DNA of 64,000 bases, from assembly GCF_030687145.1 (NCBI RefSeq), contig NZ_CP117460.1:3410001-3474000 (forward strand), written 5' to 3'. The DNA is from Pseudomonas sp. FP1742. GTDB lineage: Bacteria > Pseudomonadota > Gammaproteobacteria > Pseudomonadales > Pseudomonadaceae. The notes below the pieces were generated by a model, which was not told the DNA's origin, made no database searches, and worked only from the letters and a program-made list of their open reading frames with translations. How positions within the stretch are numbered: position 1 is the stretch's first letter; every line of letters begins with the position of its first letter. This document shows, in pieces, positions 16,416 to 25,028 of this stretch. A program made the position numbers and the translations under genes.

Positions 16416-16623
16416 TGATGATTGCCTTGGCGAGGTTGTGCTTGACCACTACCTCCTGATTCGCCGCCCAGGAGGCGGTGGATGTCTGACGCATGGCGGT
16501 ATTGAAGGCGTGCCAGTCATCCGGGGAAAGGCCATCCATCTCTACGGCTGATTTGTCCAACTGTTGTTGCGTGCGCTCGAAATTGCTATCGAGACGGTGT
16601 CGGATTGCTTCCAAAGAAAACAT
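16402..16623 (-). CDS. hrpF: HrpF, small Hrp secretion-associated protein
   Basis: This 73-residue protein (MFSLEAIRHRLDSNFERTQQQL, then a second helix ending KHNLAKAIINEI) matches HrpF of P. syringae-type systems in size, helical character and position as first gene of the hrcC operon. It resembles small needle/rod-type export proteins in length and predicted helix-turn-helix form. The ATG at 16623 was chosen because GGAG lies eight bases upstream and it is 30 bases after a perfect hrp box; a longer frame would include the promoter. Confidence 0.85.
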   Translation of the reverse strand: MFSLEAIRHRLDSNFERTQQQLDKSAVEMDGLSPDDWHAFNTAMRQTSTASWAANQEVVVKHNLAKAIINEIR

Positions 16624-16652
16624 GGTGATACTCCTGGTTCTTGATTCTCTCA

Positions 16653-16680
16653 TGAGTGGTACGGCGCCCACTTAGGTTCC
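16653..16680 (-). promoter_or_regulatory. hrp box of the hrpF-hrpG-hrcC-hrpT-hrpV operon
   Basis: The minus strand reads GGAACC-N15-CCACTCA, full consensus, 29 bases before the hrpF ATG and 25 bases past the hrpE stop. Confidence 0.93.
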
Positions 16681-16704
16681 ATCGCATGTTCGACGGATCG
16701 AAAC

Positions 16705-17310
16705 TCAAGCGCAGCTTTCGAGACGCTCTTGCTCTGGCAGAACCCAGCGCTGCAGGGCCTGCCAACTCAAATTGAAGTCACCGCTACTGGCCCGCAGGCT
16801 CAAACCATCGGCGGGCAATTGCGGGTCGGCGCGCACCGTCCAGTTCGAATGGCCAAGCACCGGCAAGCGCTCGGCGAGCACGTGTGCAAGGTCGGGATGA
16901 CAATGCAGCACACTGGCTTCGTCATGCGGCTGAGCGGCCTTCAGATGGCGCAGCAAGGTATCGATCCGCGCAGGCTCCGGCACTTCAGCGAGTAACGTGC
17001 GCAAGGCTTCGTCGAGCAGCTGCCGAGCCGTTTCATTCAGCCCTTCCCACATCTGTTCGCGCTGCGCTCGCCAGTCGTCGAGCAATGCCTGTGCCTGCTC
17101 CCAAACTTGCGCCTGCGCTTGCTCAGCGGCAACCTCGCGCAACGCCCGCGCATCGGTGAGCGCGGCGTCGAGAATGCTTTTTGCCTGCTCTCGGGCAGCC
17201 TCCAGAACCTGGCCGGCCAGCAAACAATCGTCTATCTCTTCGCGGCGCAACAGTGACTCGCCAATGAGCTGGCAATCCCCAGCCAGTGTGAGTTTGCGAA
17301 CGGCCAGCAT
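16705..17310 (-). CDS. hrpE: HrpE (SctL), stator of the type III ATPase
   Basis: The 201-residue protein has the SctL/HrpE pattern: a short N-terminal beta part, a long Ala/Glu/Gln-rich coiled region (EAAREQAKSILDAALTD, AAEQAQAQVWEQAQALLDD), then a folded C-terminal domain. SctL proteins hold the SctN ATPase and the SctQ cytoplasmic ring. It is the last gene of the hrpA-hrpZ-hrpB-hrcJ-hrpD-hrpE operon, 11 bases after hrpD with AAGGGG eight bases before the ATG. The matching ATPase HrcN is not in this window. Confidence 0.9.
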   Translation of the reverse strand: MLAVRKLTLAGDCQLIGESLLRREEIDDCLLAGQVLEAAREQAKSILDAALTDARALREVAAEQAQAQVWEQAQALLDDWRAQREQMWEGLNETARQLLDEALRTLLAEVPEPARIDTLLRHLKAAQPHDEASVLHCHPDLAHVLAERLPVLGHSNWTVRADPQLPADGLSLRASSGDFNLSWQALQRWVLPEQERLESCA

Positions 17311-17321
17311 GTCTGATCCCC

Positions 17322-17900
17322 TTACTCCATGACATTAAAGACGTGCCAACTGACCGCCTCCCACATTGCATCCAGTCTGGACAACGGCATCGCTGGCAAT
17401 TTGATTCGCTCGACCGCCTCGACGGCTGCACGGGGAAATCCCAGACGCAGTTTTTCCCAACAGGGTTCTGCAACCCAGGCCTTGAGTAACAACAAACCTG
17501 CCTCCTCGGGCGGGTAATGGCGCCATCCTTCGGGCATCCAGTACCCTGGCTGCAAAGCCTTGGCCATGCGCCGACACCATGTATGACCGGCATCGTCCAG
17601 GGTCGGGCCCGACTCGCCACCGCCGCAGATGGCAACCGCCAGATCCAGGGCTCGTTGCCGGCCCTCCGGCGCAAGCTGGAGTAGACGCCATAAGGCTGGA
17701 CGCGGTTTCTGCGCTGGCAGCGCCATAACATCCAGTTTGTGGCTTAGCCATGAATAGCGAATCTGGCCAACCGTTGTGCACAGCTCGGCATCCAGACCGA
17801 TACGCGCTTGCAGACACCAGCTGGGATGGGCGTGCGACCATCCATAGGCCCACCAGCGCAACCAGTAGAGTGAAAGCTCGGCATTGGCTCCGACACTCAT
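17322..17900 (-). CDS. hrpD: HrpD (SctK), sorting-platform accessory protein
   Basis: The 192-residue, Trp-rich protein sits between hrcJ and hrpE, the position of hrpD (SctK family). The visible pattern is an N-terminal LYWLRWWAYGWSHAHPSW, a central LWRLLQLAPEGRQRALDLAV helix and a C-terminal LLLLKAWVAEP-LRLGFPRAAVEAVERI. SctK proteins join the cytoplasmic sorting platform to the inner-membrane ring. The ATG overlaps the hrcJ stop (ATGA). Assignment is by operon order and size more than by strong motifs, as the family is poorly conserved. Confidence 0.83.
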   Translation of the reverse strand: MSVGANAELSLYWLRWWAYGWSHAHPSWCLQARIGLDAELCTTVGQIRYSWLSHKLDVMALPAQKPRPALWRLLQLAPEGRQRALDLAVAICGGGESGPTLDDAGHTWCRRMAKALQPGYWMPEGWRHYPPEEAGLLLLKAWVAEPCWEKLRLGFPRAAVEAVERIKLPAMPLSRLDAMWEAVSWHVFNVME

Positions 17901-18697
17901 CGAGAATCACTCAAGGGTTCTTTGCCGGGCTTGAGTCGAGCCATCATGGTTTGGCGCCAGCGCGGGTTCAGCGCGAACAGCCCTATCAGAAACAGCAACA
18001 GCCCTACCGCGCTGAGCAGCATAATCAACTGCCAGAACTCCCACTGATCGCGAGTGATGACGAACAACCCGAAATTGACCATGTCCGGCTGCGCTTGATA
18101 GGTTTCAGCAGGCACAAAGATCACCGAGAGTTTCTTTTCATCGGCGCCCGCCATCCCCGGGATACTGCTGGCGACCATGCTGCGTATGCGCGGCACGACA
18201 CTGTCCGGATCAAAATCCTCACGATGTTTGATAAACACCGCCGCGGAGGCTGGTTGCACCGGCTCTCCCGGCGCAATGCGCTCGGGCAGCACGACATGCA
18301 CTCGCGCGACCACCACGCCATCGATCTGCGAAAGCGTGCGTTCCAGTTCTTGCGAGAGGGCATAGATATAGCGTGCCCGCTCCTCCAGCGGCGAGGAGAT
18401 CACCCCTTCCTTGCGAAAAATATCGCCCAGGCTCGAATGCGAGTCGCGCGGCAGACCCACGGCACTGAGCACCCGGACTGCGCGCGAAATATCTTGCGCA
18501 GAAACCAGAACCGCCACACTGGTCTTGTCCACGCGCTTCTGTGCATCGATGTGCTTGTTCGACAACTCGGCAAGTACTTCATTGGCATCCTGTTCGGAAA
18601 GGCCACGATGCAGTTCCATGCGGTCGCCACAGGCCGCCATCGACATCGACAGCAGCAGGACGCTGGCCAGTCTCAATACTCTAAGACGCATATTCAT
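17897..18697 (-). CDS. hrcJ: HrcJ (SctJ), inner-membrane ring lipoprotein
   Basis: The 266-residue protein has a lipoprotein signal with lipidated Cys23 and the classic SctJ opening ELHRGLSEQDANEVLAEL. RKEGVISSPLEERARYIYALSQELERTLSQIDGVV, ARVHVVLPE and ASAAVFIKH follow, and a transmembrane segment lies near residues 218-243 (IMLLSAVGLLLFLIGLFAL) before a basic tail. It forms the periplasmic side of the inner-membrane ring. Two bases separate it from hrpB and it overlaps hrpD by four. Confidence 0.95.
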   Translation of the reverse strand: MNMRLRVLRLASVLLLSMSMAACGDRMELHRGLSEQDANEVLAELSNKHIDAQKRVDKTSVAVLVSAQDISRAVRVLSAVGLPRDSHSSLGDIFRKEGVISSPLEERARYIYALSQELERTLSQIDGVVVARVHVVLPERIAPGEPVQPASAAVFIKHREDFDPDSVVPRIRSMVASSIPGMAGADEKKLSVIFVPAETYQAQPDMVNFGLFVITRDQWEFWQLIMLLSAVGLLLFLIGLFALNPRWRQTMMARLKPGKEPLSDSR

Positions 18698-18699
18698 GC

Positions 18700-19056
18700 C
18701 TATTGCAGACTGGTGAGTTTTTCCACGCTCTGTGCGGCTTTGCTGACGATTTTTGCGCTGAGCAAACTCTCCAGATAAAACGAGGACAACGAGCGGTTGG
18801 CCTTCATCGCGTCTTGCGGGTTGATGGACCTCGAGGCCCGATCCAGATCCCGTGCGGCCCGATCGCTGAAACGCTGTAGAGACAGCGAGGCCTGCGAAGC
18901 CGGTATGGCCACCTGATCGGCACTGGCCGGTTTCTCGACGGGCCGGTGCAAGGTCGCGTTGAACCAGGCGATGTCTGCCTTGGCAGGAGCACCGTCTGAC
19001 GTTATTTCAGAACCGGATACCTCAGCATGACTACCTGTTATGCGTGCAATCGCCAT
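18700..19056 (-). CDS. hrpB: HrpB (SctI), inner rod protein
   Basis: The 118-residue protein lies between hrpZ and hrcJ, the place of hrpB/SctI. The C-terminal half has the helical SctI pattern (FSDRAARDLDRASRSI, MKANRSLSSFYLESLLSAKIVSKAAQSVEKL), ending near the stop as rod proteins do. SctI forms the inner rod that anchors the pilus in the export apparatus. The ATG at 19056 is preferred over the GTG one codon upstream, with AGGAG nine bases before it. Confidence 0.88.
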   Translation of the reverse strand: MAIARITGSHAEVSGSEITSDGAPAKADIAWFNATLHRPVEKPASADQVAIPASQASLSLQRFSDRAARDLDRASRSINPQDAMKANRSLSSFYLESLLSAKIVSKAAQSVEKLTSLQ

Positions 19057-19089
19057 CACGCTTCTCCTGCCAAGACATGGGTGTTGCCC

Positions 19090-19950
19090 TCAACCACGGG
19101 CGCTGGTGGATGACTGCTGGACCAGCACGGAAAGTACGTTGCCGGCCGCAATGCTGGCGTCGGTCTGCAGCGTATTGCCAGCGCCACCGTTCAGGAAATT
19201 CTGAGCGGAGTTCGGCATGTCTGCCGCCAGCGCATTACCTTGGGCATTGTCTTTGACCTGCCCCTTGATCATGTCGATGGCTTTCTGGAACTGCTCGCCT
19301 TCGGCACGGGACATGTAGGTATCGCCCTCGGACAATTCGCCCATCCAGTCCTTCGACTTGCCATCCGGCTTGCCGAACTCTTCCGGGTGCATGTCCATGA
19401 AGCGCGCCACTTCCTTGAGCACATCCTTGTCTTCAGGCTGGAACGCCACCTCTCCGCGCTTGTCGCGAACAGGATCGCCGGTCGGCTTGAGCAGATTGTC
19501 GAGTGTCTCTTCACCCAGATCGCCGAGCAAGGCCGACAGCAAGTCGTTCGTGTCCAGCGAGCCTGAAGCATTCTGCGTACTGTTGCTGTCGCTGTTGTCC
19601 ACGCTCCCCCCAAGCATCTCCTGGATCAGACTCTCCAGCCCTTTGGCAAAGGCTTTCTTTTCATCGCCGCTGAGATAGTCATCCTCCTCCAACTCATCCT
19701 TCCAACCGTTCACACTGCCGGTGGCATCGTCAGGCTTTCCGAACTTTTCCGGATTCTTGTCCATATGTTCGGCGACCATGGTGACCAGCGGATTTTTCTT
19801 GTCGAATGTTGCACCGCTGCCTTTCTTTTCAAGTAAGACGTCGCTCAGTAAAGAGGCGATGCTACTGGCAGTATCGCTATTTTCACTGTCGAAATCGGCA
19901 ACATTGAAGCTGCTGGTCAATGAAGCGGTACTAAACAAAGAAGAAATCAT
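19090..19950 (-). CDS. hrpZ: Harpin HrpZ/HrpN-like protein with a duplicated module
   Basis: The 286-residue, Cys-free, acidic protein occupies the hrpZ place but carries HrpN-like (Erwinia) modules. There are two copies of a ~50-residue segment, HMDKNPEKFGKPD (about 62-75) and FMDMHPEEFGKPDG (about 188-201), each followed by a Trp (W82 and W206) and a Lys/Glu helix (KKAFAKGLESLIQEML; EQFQKAIDMIKGQ). The single DLLSALLGDLGEETLDNLL helix lies between them. Harpins are secreted heat-stable helpers that associate with plant membranes and elicit defence. AAGGAG precedes the ATG. It follows hrpA after a hairpin. Confidence 0.9.
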   Translation of the reverse strand: MISSLFSTASLTSSFNVADFDSENSDTASSIASLLSDVLLEKKGSGATFDKKNPLVTMVAEHMDKNPEKFGKPDDATGSVNGWKDELEEDDYLSGDEKKAFAKGLESLIQEMLGGSVDNSDSNSTQNASGSLDTNDLLSALLGDLGEETLDNLLKPTGDPVRDKRGEVAFQPEDKDVLKEVARFMDMHPEEFGKPDGKSKDWMGELSEGDTYMSRAEGEQFQKAIDMIKGQVKDNAQGNALAADMPNSAQNFLNGGAGNTLQTDASIAAGNVLSVLVQQSSTSARG

Positions 19951-19979
19951 GTGTTCTGCTCCTTGAAAGTGCTGACCTT

Positions 19980-20011
19980 ACAGCCCTACCCGTTTATACG
20001 GGCAGGGCTGT
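19980..20011 (-). terminator. Hairpin between hrpA and hrpZ
   Basis: A 13-bp stem with one mismatch (ACAGCCCT-CCCG paired to CGGG-AGGGCTGT) lies just after the hrpA stop, with no T run. It more likely gives partial termination or protects the abundant hrpA message than full termination. Confidence 0.6.
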
Positions 20012-20018
20012 CGACAAC

Positions 20019-20225
20019 TTAGTAGTTGATCGCTTTACCAGTTTGCTGCATAGCGTTCTGACTTTTAGTGGCCGAGTCCTGATAGGCACTGGAAATGCCG
20101 TTCACGGTATCGGTCATCATTTTGTTCGATTGCGCTTCAGCATTCATCGTAGTGGTCGCAGCAGCAGTTGCGTCCATCTTAGTCATTGCAGCCATCGAAG
20201 CGCCAAGGGAAGCACCACCAGCCAT
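20019..20225 (-). CDS. hrpA: HrpA, Hrp pilus subunit
   Basis: The 68-residue protein is small, helical, Cys-free and rich in Ala, Ser, Thr, Met and Gln, ending GKAINY, which resembles the conserved end of P. syringae HrpA (…GISY). It is shorter than syringae HrpA (~110) and nearer the size of Erwinia HrpA. It is the first gene after a perfect hrp box and has AGGAG eight bases before the ATG. It should be secreted and polymerise into the extracellular Hrp pilus. Pilins diverge fast, so the call rests on place, size and composition. Confidence 0.82.
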   Translation of the reverse strand: MAGGASLGASMAAMTKMDATAAATTTMNAEAQSNKMMTDTVNGISSAYQDSATKSQNAMQQTGKAINY

Positions 20226-20282
20226 AATTATTACTCCTGATCATTGAAGGTTTTTTTGAACATCGACATGACATTCGCTTAA

Positions 20283-20310
20283 TGAGTGGAGGTGCGTAGA
20301 AAATGGTTCC
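20283..20310 (-). promoter_or_regulatory. hrp box of the hrpA-hrpZ-hrpB-hrcJ-hrpD-hrpE operon
   Basis: The minus strand reads GGAACC-N15-CCACTCA, full consensus, 57 bases before the hrpA ATG. The 270 bases beyond it, up to the hrpS stop, hold no gene I can support. Confidence 0.93.
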
Positions 20311-20578
20311 AATATTTCTCAGAGACAAAAAATTCCGATAGTCCTTGCCTGCATCATTAGCCATCGACCAAGTCGTCTGCTCGGGCCAGTGATCAATGCA
20401 TGCCAAGGGAATTCCTGTCTTTCACGCCTATTGGTTGCGTCATAAGGGAGCATACGCACGGCCATATTCCGACTGATCCATCGGGGGCTCCAGAACTCCT
20501 CTAATGGGAGTTTGATAAACACCAGGTTTTAGAACCAAAACAGTGCATGAACGAATTGAGGCTATGCCTGGCAACCGC

Positions 20579-21526
20579 TCAGAGACGCACTACTCCTCCC
20601 ATCCATTCGCTTGCAGAGGTGATGTCCAAAGCTTTCATGCGGTGGTAAAGGGTACGCTTGGGAATCCCCAGCTCGCTGACAACAGCCTCGATACATTTGG
20701 AATGGCGTGAAAGTGAATCCTGAATGAGCGCTTTCTCGAACGATCTCAATTGGGACCTCAGTAATACCGTACTTTCAACGCCGGCATGATGCTCGCCCTG
20801 CAAGGGCGAAACCCCCAGCACAAAGCGCTCTGCAGCACCCTTGAGCTCCCGGATATTACCCGGCCAGTGATGGTTGAGCAGTTGCTTGCGCAAATCGGCC
20901 GAGGCTTGAAGCACAGGCTTGGTGTGCTTGAATGCCGCGTCTAAGGTAAAGCGCTCGAACAAGGGCAATATCAAGTCGGGTCGCGAACGCAGCGTCGGAA
21001 GTTTGACGGTGATGACATTCAGCCGAAAATACAGGTCGCGACGGAATTTACCCTGTTCGACCAGCGTTTTCAGTGGGGTTTGCGTTGCCACAAGAACGCG
21101 CAGGTCCAAGGGGACGAAACGCGTCGAGCCCAGTCGCTCGATACCACGCATCTCCAGCACCCTGAGCAGTTTTGCCTGCAATAGCGGTGACATACTGTCA
21201 ATCTCATCGAGAAACAATGTGCCTTTGTCGGAAGCCTCGATGTAACCGGATCGAGATTTATGCGCCCCTGTAAAAGCCCCTGCCATCACCCCGAACAACT
21301 CGCTTTCCGCCAATTGCTCAGGCACCGCGGCACAGTTCAGAGCGATAAATGACCCTGGACGTCCGGAAAGTTGATGGGCTCGCCGCGCCAACGTGTCTTT
21401 CCCGGTACCCGTCTCCCCTTCAAGAATCATATCCACTTTCAGGGGAGCGGCCGTTCGAATGAACGACTGTAGAGCCCCCCAGATGTCTAGTACTTCATGG
21501 ACCTGTTGTGGATGGTTATTTTCCAT
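20579..21526 (-). CDS. hrpS: HrpS/HrpR-type sigma-54 enhancer-binding activator
   Basis: The 315-residue protein is a stand-alone AAA+ activator without a receiver domain, as in HrpR/HrpS/RspR. Walker A is GETGTGKD, the sigma-54 contact loop is GAFTGA, Walker B is GTLFLDEID, and HHWPGNIRELKG is the conserved sensor-2 region. A Fis-type helix-turn-helix follows (IEAVVSELGIPKRTLYHRMKAL). It should switch on the hrpL promoter, which then drives the hrp boxes listed here. The ATG at 21526 was chosen for GGGAG seven bases upstream. Only one such gene is visible, unlike the hrpR-hrpS pair of P. syringae; a second would not fit in the 1 kb upstream. Confidence 0.93.
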   Translation of the reverse strand: MENNHPQQVHEVLDIWGALQSFIRTAAPLKVDMILEGETGTGKDTLARRAHQLSGRPGSFIALNCAAVPEQLAESELFGVMAGAFTGAHKSRSGYIEASDKGTLFLDEIDSMSPLLQAKLLRVLEMRGIERLGSTRFVPLDLRVLVATQTPLKTLVEQGKFRRDLYFRLNVITVKLPTLRSRPDLILPLFERFTLDAAFKHTKPVLQASADLRKQLLNHHWPGNIRELKGAAERFVLGVSPLQGEHHAGVESTVLLRSQLRSFEKALIQDSLSRHSKCIEAVVSELGIPKRTLYHRMKALDITSASEWMGGVVRL

Positions 21527-22610
21527 AACGTCTCCCGCCATCCTTTTCATTAACCATGACAAAACTCCTGTGCCACCTGGGCCTTTTTATACGATCATGT
21601 GCTTTAGCTGCCGCAAGCCCCCCAGTTCTTTTATCATTCTTGGGTGCCCAGCGGGGAACATGATAAGCAAACTTCAATCGACATCCCAACCCCTCACAAC
21701 AGATGCACTAACATAGTGCAGCAATGGCAATATTATCAACTCGCATAAAATCAGAGTCGAACCAAACACACCCTCCACCCCTCGAATCAATACGTCAATA
21801 AACCCGGCACTCTTGTTAGCGTCTTAAAATCCGAAAAACGAAAATTGTCTAACAAAACAAAACTGACCTCGTGCTGGACCGGCTCAACAAGTGTTAGCTT
21901 TTGTCAGTTTTTTTTAAATAGCCATGTGTCTTTCCTCCCGCATATTTCACTTAAATCGAGCCAGGGTCTGCGATCTCACGAACAATACTGTTCGTGACGG
22001 ACAATCAACTGACGCGCGAGATAGTAACGCCCACATAATCGAATACCCTGACGCCAGAATCATCGACACTCATCATGAACTATACCCATTGAATGGTTGT
22101 ATTTATCCAATTAACCAGAATAGGCAAATACTCTCTATGCCCGGCGTCGCGCCAGGTGTTCGAGCGGGAAGATTTCCCGACCGCACAATCAAAAGCAAGG
22201 GCTATGCCGATTTCCTTGATGTGTGGTCTTTTGGAGGATTAAGGCCCTAGCTTACGATTGATCATATCGATCAGTCATGGGGCCTGTTGCAGGCCCACCA
22301 CAGAAGCACCTGGTACTCCTTTTTCTGGCCAGTGGGCCGGTCAAGGATGTGGATGGGAATCTGCAGAGCAGCAACAAGTCGTTGCCCTGATTTGCGTTAA
22401 ACAGGGCGCAGAAACGCGCGATGGTTTCAAGGGCGATTCGCTCCCCCTGAGTGTGCAGTGCTGAATCCGGGGTGAGTTTTTATAGCGTACGGCTGCCATC
22501 GCTAGCAGGCTCGCTCCCACAAGGAAGCGTAGTACCTGTGGGAGCGAACCAGCTCGCGATGGATGATGACGCGGTCAAACGTCAGGCAAAAAAACGTCCC
22601 GAGTGGGCAT
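21527..22610. other. Long intergenic region upstream of hrpS
   Basis: About 1.1 kb without a convincing gene. It is AT-rich near 21600-21920, which may hold the hrpS promoter. A 108-codon frame at 21924-22250 has no ribosome-binding site or recognisable features. The only clear element is the REP doublet at 22498-22561. This marks the edge between the secretion region and metabolic genes. Confidence 0.6.
22498..22561. repeat. REP doublet
   Basis: Two inverted Pseudomonas REP-type sequences (CTCGCTCCCACA and TGTGGGAGCGAA cores, each with a GCGATG/CATCGC edge) lie about 15 bases apart between the importer operon and the secretion region. Confidence 0.85.
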
Positions 22611-24155
22611 TCAAGGCAATGCATTTGCCAGGCATCCCTCCTCTGGCGCCTGCAACCCCATGAACCGCCGCACTCTATGAGCCTCGGGCTGCTCGCGGAT
22701 CGCCTGTGGCGAGGCGTCCAGCTGAATGTGGCCGTTTTCCATGAAGATCACCCGGTCAGAAATCGACAGGGCAAAATCCATCTCGTGGGTGACAATCAGC
22801 AGGGTCATGCCTTCGCGGGCCAGGTGGCTGATGACCGCGAGTACTTCGCCGACCAGCTCCGGATCCAGCGCCGAGGTCGGTTCGTCGAACAGCAGGATAT
22901 CCGGGTCCATGGCCATGGCCCGGGCAATCGCCACGCGTTGTTGCTGGCCGCCGGACAGTTGATGCGGATATTTGTGGACGTGTGCCAACAGGCCGACCTT
23001 GTCGAGTAACTGGCAGGCGCGTTGTTCGCTCAACACACGACCGACACCGTGATAACGGGGAGCGAGGCTGATGTTGTCCAGCAGTGTGCGGTGCGGGAAC
23101 AGGTTGAAGCTCTGGAACACCATGCCGATGCGCCGTACGCCCTGACGAATCCGACGGCTATCCGGTTTGTCCCAGGCATTGATGAAGCCCTCGCCGAACA
23201 AGAGGATTTCGCCCCGGTCGATGTGTTCCAGGCCATTGACCGTACGAATCAGCGAAGTCTTGCCGGAGCCGGACGGGCCGATGATCGAAATCACCTGGCC
23301 ACTTTGCACCTTCAGGTCGATGCCCTTGAGCACATGATGATCGCCGTAGCGTTTGTGCACGCCCTGCAGTTGCAGGGCCGGGGCGGCGCCTTTGGATGGG
23401 GGCTTGAGCTTGCTCGATAGCACAGGTGCCAGGCTGTCACGCAGCGCTTGTGTCGAGGCGCTGTCGAGGGTTTGCGGTGTCCGCAGATTGAGCTCCAGAT
23501 AGCGCTCCAGGCGCTGCAGGGCGAAACCGAACAGCGTGACGATCAGCACGTAGTACACGCCCACCGCCGCCAGGGTTTCCATCACCAGGAAGTTCTGCGC
23601 ATACAGGCGCTGGCCGACGGTCAACAGTTCGGTCAATGAAATCACCGAGATCAACGAGGTCAGTTTGACCACCGTGATGTATTCGTTGATCAAGGTCGGC
23701 AGTGAGATACGAAATGCCTGGGGAATCACAATCAGCCGTTGCAGGCCGAACAGGCCGATACCCAGGGCGCGGCCGGCTTCCTTCTGGCCCTTGGCGACCG
23801 AGATCAGCCCGCCACGATGAATTTCAGCCATGTAGGCGGCCTCAGTGACCACCAGCGCCAACAGGCCGGAATAGAACGGTACCGACAGCACCGGCCCGGC
23901 ACCGGGCAGCAACTGCGGCAGGTTGTAGATGAAAACCACCAGCACCAGCAGCGGAATGCTGCGAAAGAACCAGATGTAGAGTGACGCCGGCAGGCGCAGC
24001 CAGGGCGAGCCGGACAGCTTGGCTGACGCCAGGATGAAGCCCAGTAACATCCCCAGGAACCAGGCCAGGGCGCTCAGTTCGATGACGGTCAGGCTCGCCG
24101 CCCAGAAGTCAGTCTTGGAGAACAGCGAAATAAAGTAAGACCAGTCGAATTGCAT
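22611..24155 (-). CDS. Fused amino-acid-type ABC permease and ATPase
   Basis: The 514-residue protein joins two parts normally made separately. Residues 1 to ~235 are a His/Glu/Gln-type permease with several membrane spans and the EAA loop (EAGRALGIGLFGLQRLIVIPQAFRI). Residues ~265-505 are the ATPase, with Walker A GPSGSGKT, signature LSGGQQQR, Walker B ILLFDEPTSALDPE and the switch His in VTHEMDF. A ~30-residue linker separates them. It should form a homodimeric importer with the binding protein at 24205-25002. The ATG at 24155 has GAGGTG six bases before it. The substrate is not shown; polar amino acids or related amines are typical. Confidence 0.93.
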   Translation of the reverse strand: MQFDWSYFISLFSKTDFWAASLTVIELSALAWFLGMLLGFILASAKLSGSPWLRLPASLYIWFFRSIPLLVLVVFIYNLPQLLPGAGPVLSVPFYSGLLALVVTEAAYMAEIHRGGLISVAKGQKEAGRALGIGLFGLQRLIVIPQAFRISLPTLINEYITVVKLTSLISVISLTELLTVGQRLYAQNFLVMETLAAVGVYYVLIVTLFGFALQRLERYLELNLRTPQTLDSASTQALRDSLAPVLSSKLKPPSKGAAPALQLQGVHKRYGDHHVLKGIDLKVQSGQVISIIGPSGSGKTSLIRTVNGLEHIDRGEILLFGEGFINAWDKPDSRRIRQGVRRIGMVFQSFNLFPHRTLLDNISLAPRYHGVGRVLSEQRACQLLDKVGLLAHVHKYPHQLSGGQQQRVAIARAMAMDPDILLFDEPTSALDPELVGEVLAVISHLAREGMTLLIVTHEMDFALSISDRVIFMENGHIQLDASPQAIREQPEAHRVRRFMGLQAPEEGCLANALP

Positions 24156-24204
24156 AGACACCTCGTGCACGCCGCGCCCTCGACCGAGGGCGCGGCTTCA
24201 GCCA

Positions 24205-25002
24205 TTACTCGGAGACCGGTTCCAGGTCGTATTTTTTGAGAATGGCGGCGTACTCACCGTTGGCTTTGCTGTCGGCCAGGGCCTTGACCAGCGCCTGATA
24301 GGTCGCCTCGGCGTCTTTCTTCACGTAGATGCCCAAGGTCTGCGGGTAAACCAGTTTCTGCGAGCTGACCACGACCCGCCCGTTGGTGCGCTGGGCGATC
24401 ATGTGCGCGGCGCCGGCGATTTCCACCTGAGCCTGAATGTTCTTCGACAGCAGCGCCTGCGTCACTTCGGGGGCCGAGGGGTATTCGTTGACGGTGATCG
24501 CACCTTTGTTGTTGGGAACGCAGTAGTCGCTGGACAACTGGTTGAACTTGGCGACCCAGGTAGTGCCATGCTCCAGGCCGATCTTCAGGCCGCACAAGTC
24601 CTCGGGAACCTGCGGGCTCAACTCACTGCCCTTGGGCACCATGATCGCGGCGCCGGTATTGGCGTAGGCGATGGTGCGGGCCTGGAGCTGGCGCTCGGGG
24701 GTGATGTACATGCCGGAAATGATCGCGTCGTAATGCCCGGCGTTGAGGCCGTTGATCAGATTGGGAAACTTGGTGTCGACGAAATTGGCCTTGACGCTCA
24801 TCGCCTTGGCCAGGGAGTGGGCCAACTCAGGATCGGAACCGACCACATTCTTGTCAGCGTCGTAGGACTCGAACGGCGGGTAGGTGATTTCCATACCGAC
24901 CTTCAACACACCGGGGGTCGCGGTGCTGGCGAAGCCGGTGCTGGCGCAGAACAGGCCGGCGGCGAGCAGGCTCAGTTTGGTCAGGGCGTTGTGGCTTTTC
25001 AT
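24205..25002 (-). CDS. Periplasmic amino-acid-type binding protein (SBP_bac_3)
   Basis: The 265-residue protein has a signal peptide (KLSLLAAGLFCASTGFAS) and the family 3 solute-binding pattern: LKVGMEITYPPFESYDADKNVVGSDPELA, then YDAIISGMYITPERQ, and EDLCGLKIGLEHGTTW. The ligand-binding Asp/Arg region (D-x-I-x-S-G) is present. It delivers the ligand to the fused permease-ATPase encoded 49 bases downstream. GGAG lies nine bases before the ATG. The neighbouring 2OG oxygenase and TIM-barrel genes suggest that the ligand is oxidised and rearranged after uptake, but its identity is unknown. Confidence 0.93.
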   Translation of the reverse strand: MKSHNALTKLSLLAAGLFCASTGFASTATPGVLKVGMEITYPPFESYDADKNVVGSDPELAHSLAKAMSVKANFVDTKFPNLINGLNAGHYDAIISGMYITPERQLQARTIAYANTGAAIMVPKGSELSPQVPEDLCGLKIGLEHGTTWVAKFNQLSSDYCVPNNKGAITVNEYPSAPEVTQALLSKNIQAQVEIAGAAHMIAQRTNGRVVVSSQKLVYPQTLGIYVKKDAEATYQALVKALADSKANGEYAAILKKYDLEPVSE

Positions 25003-25028
25003 GGTGGGAAGCTCCGTGGGTTGTTTTT

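Noticed and set aside
21924..22250. Possible 108-codon gene in the hrpS upstream gap
   Set aside because: No ribosome-binding site, odd composition and no recognisable motif.
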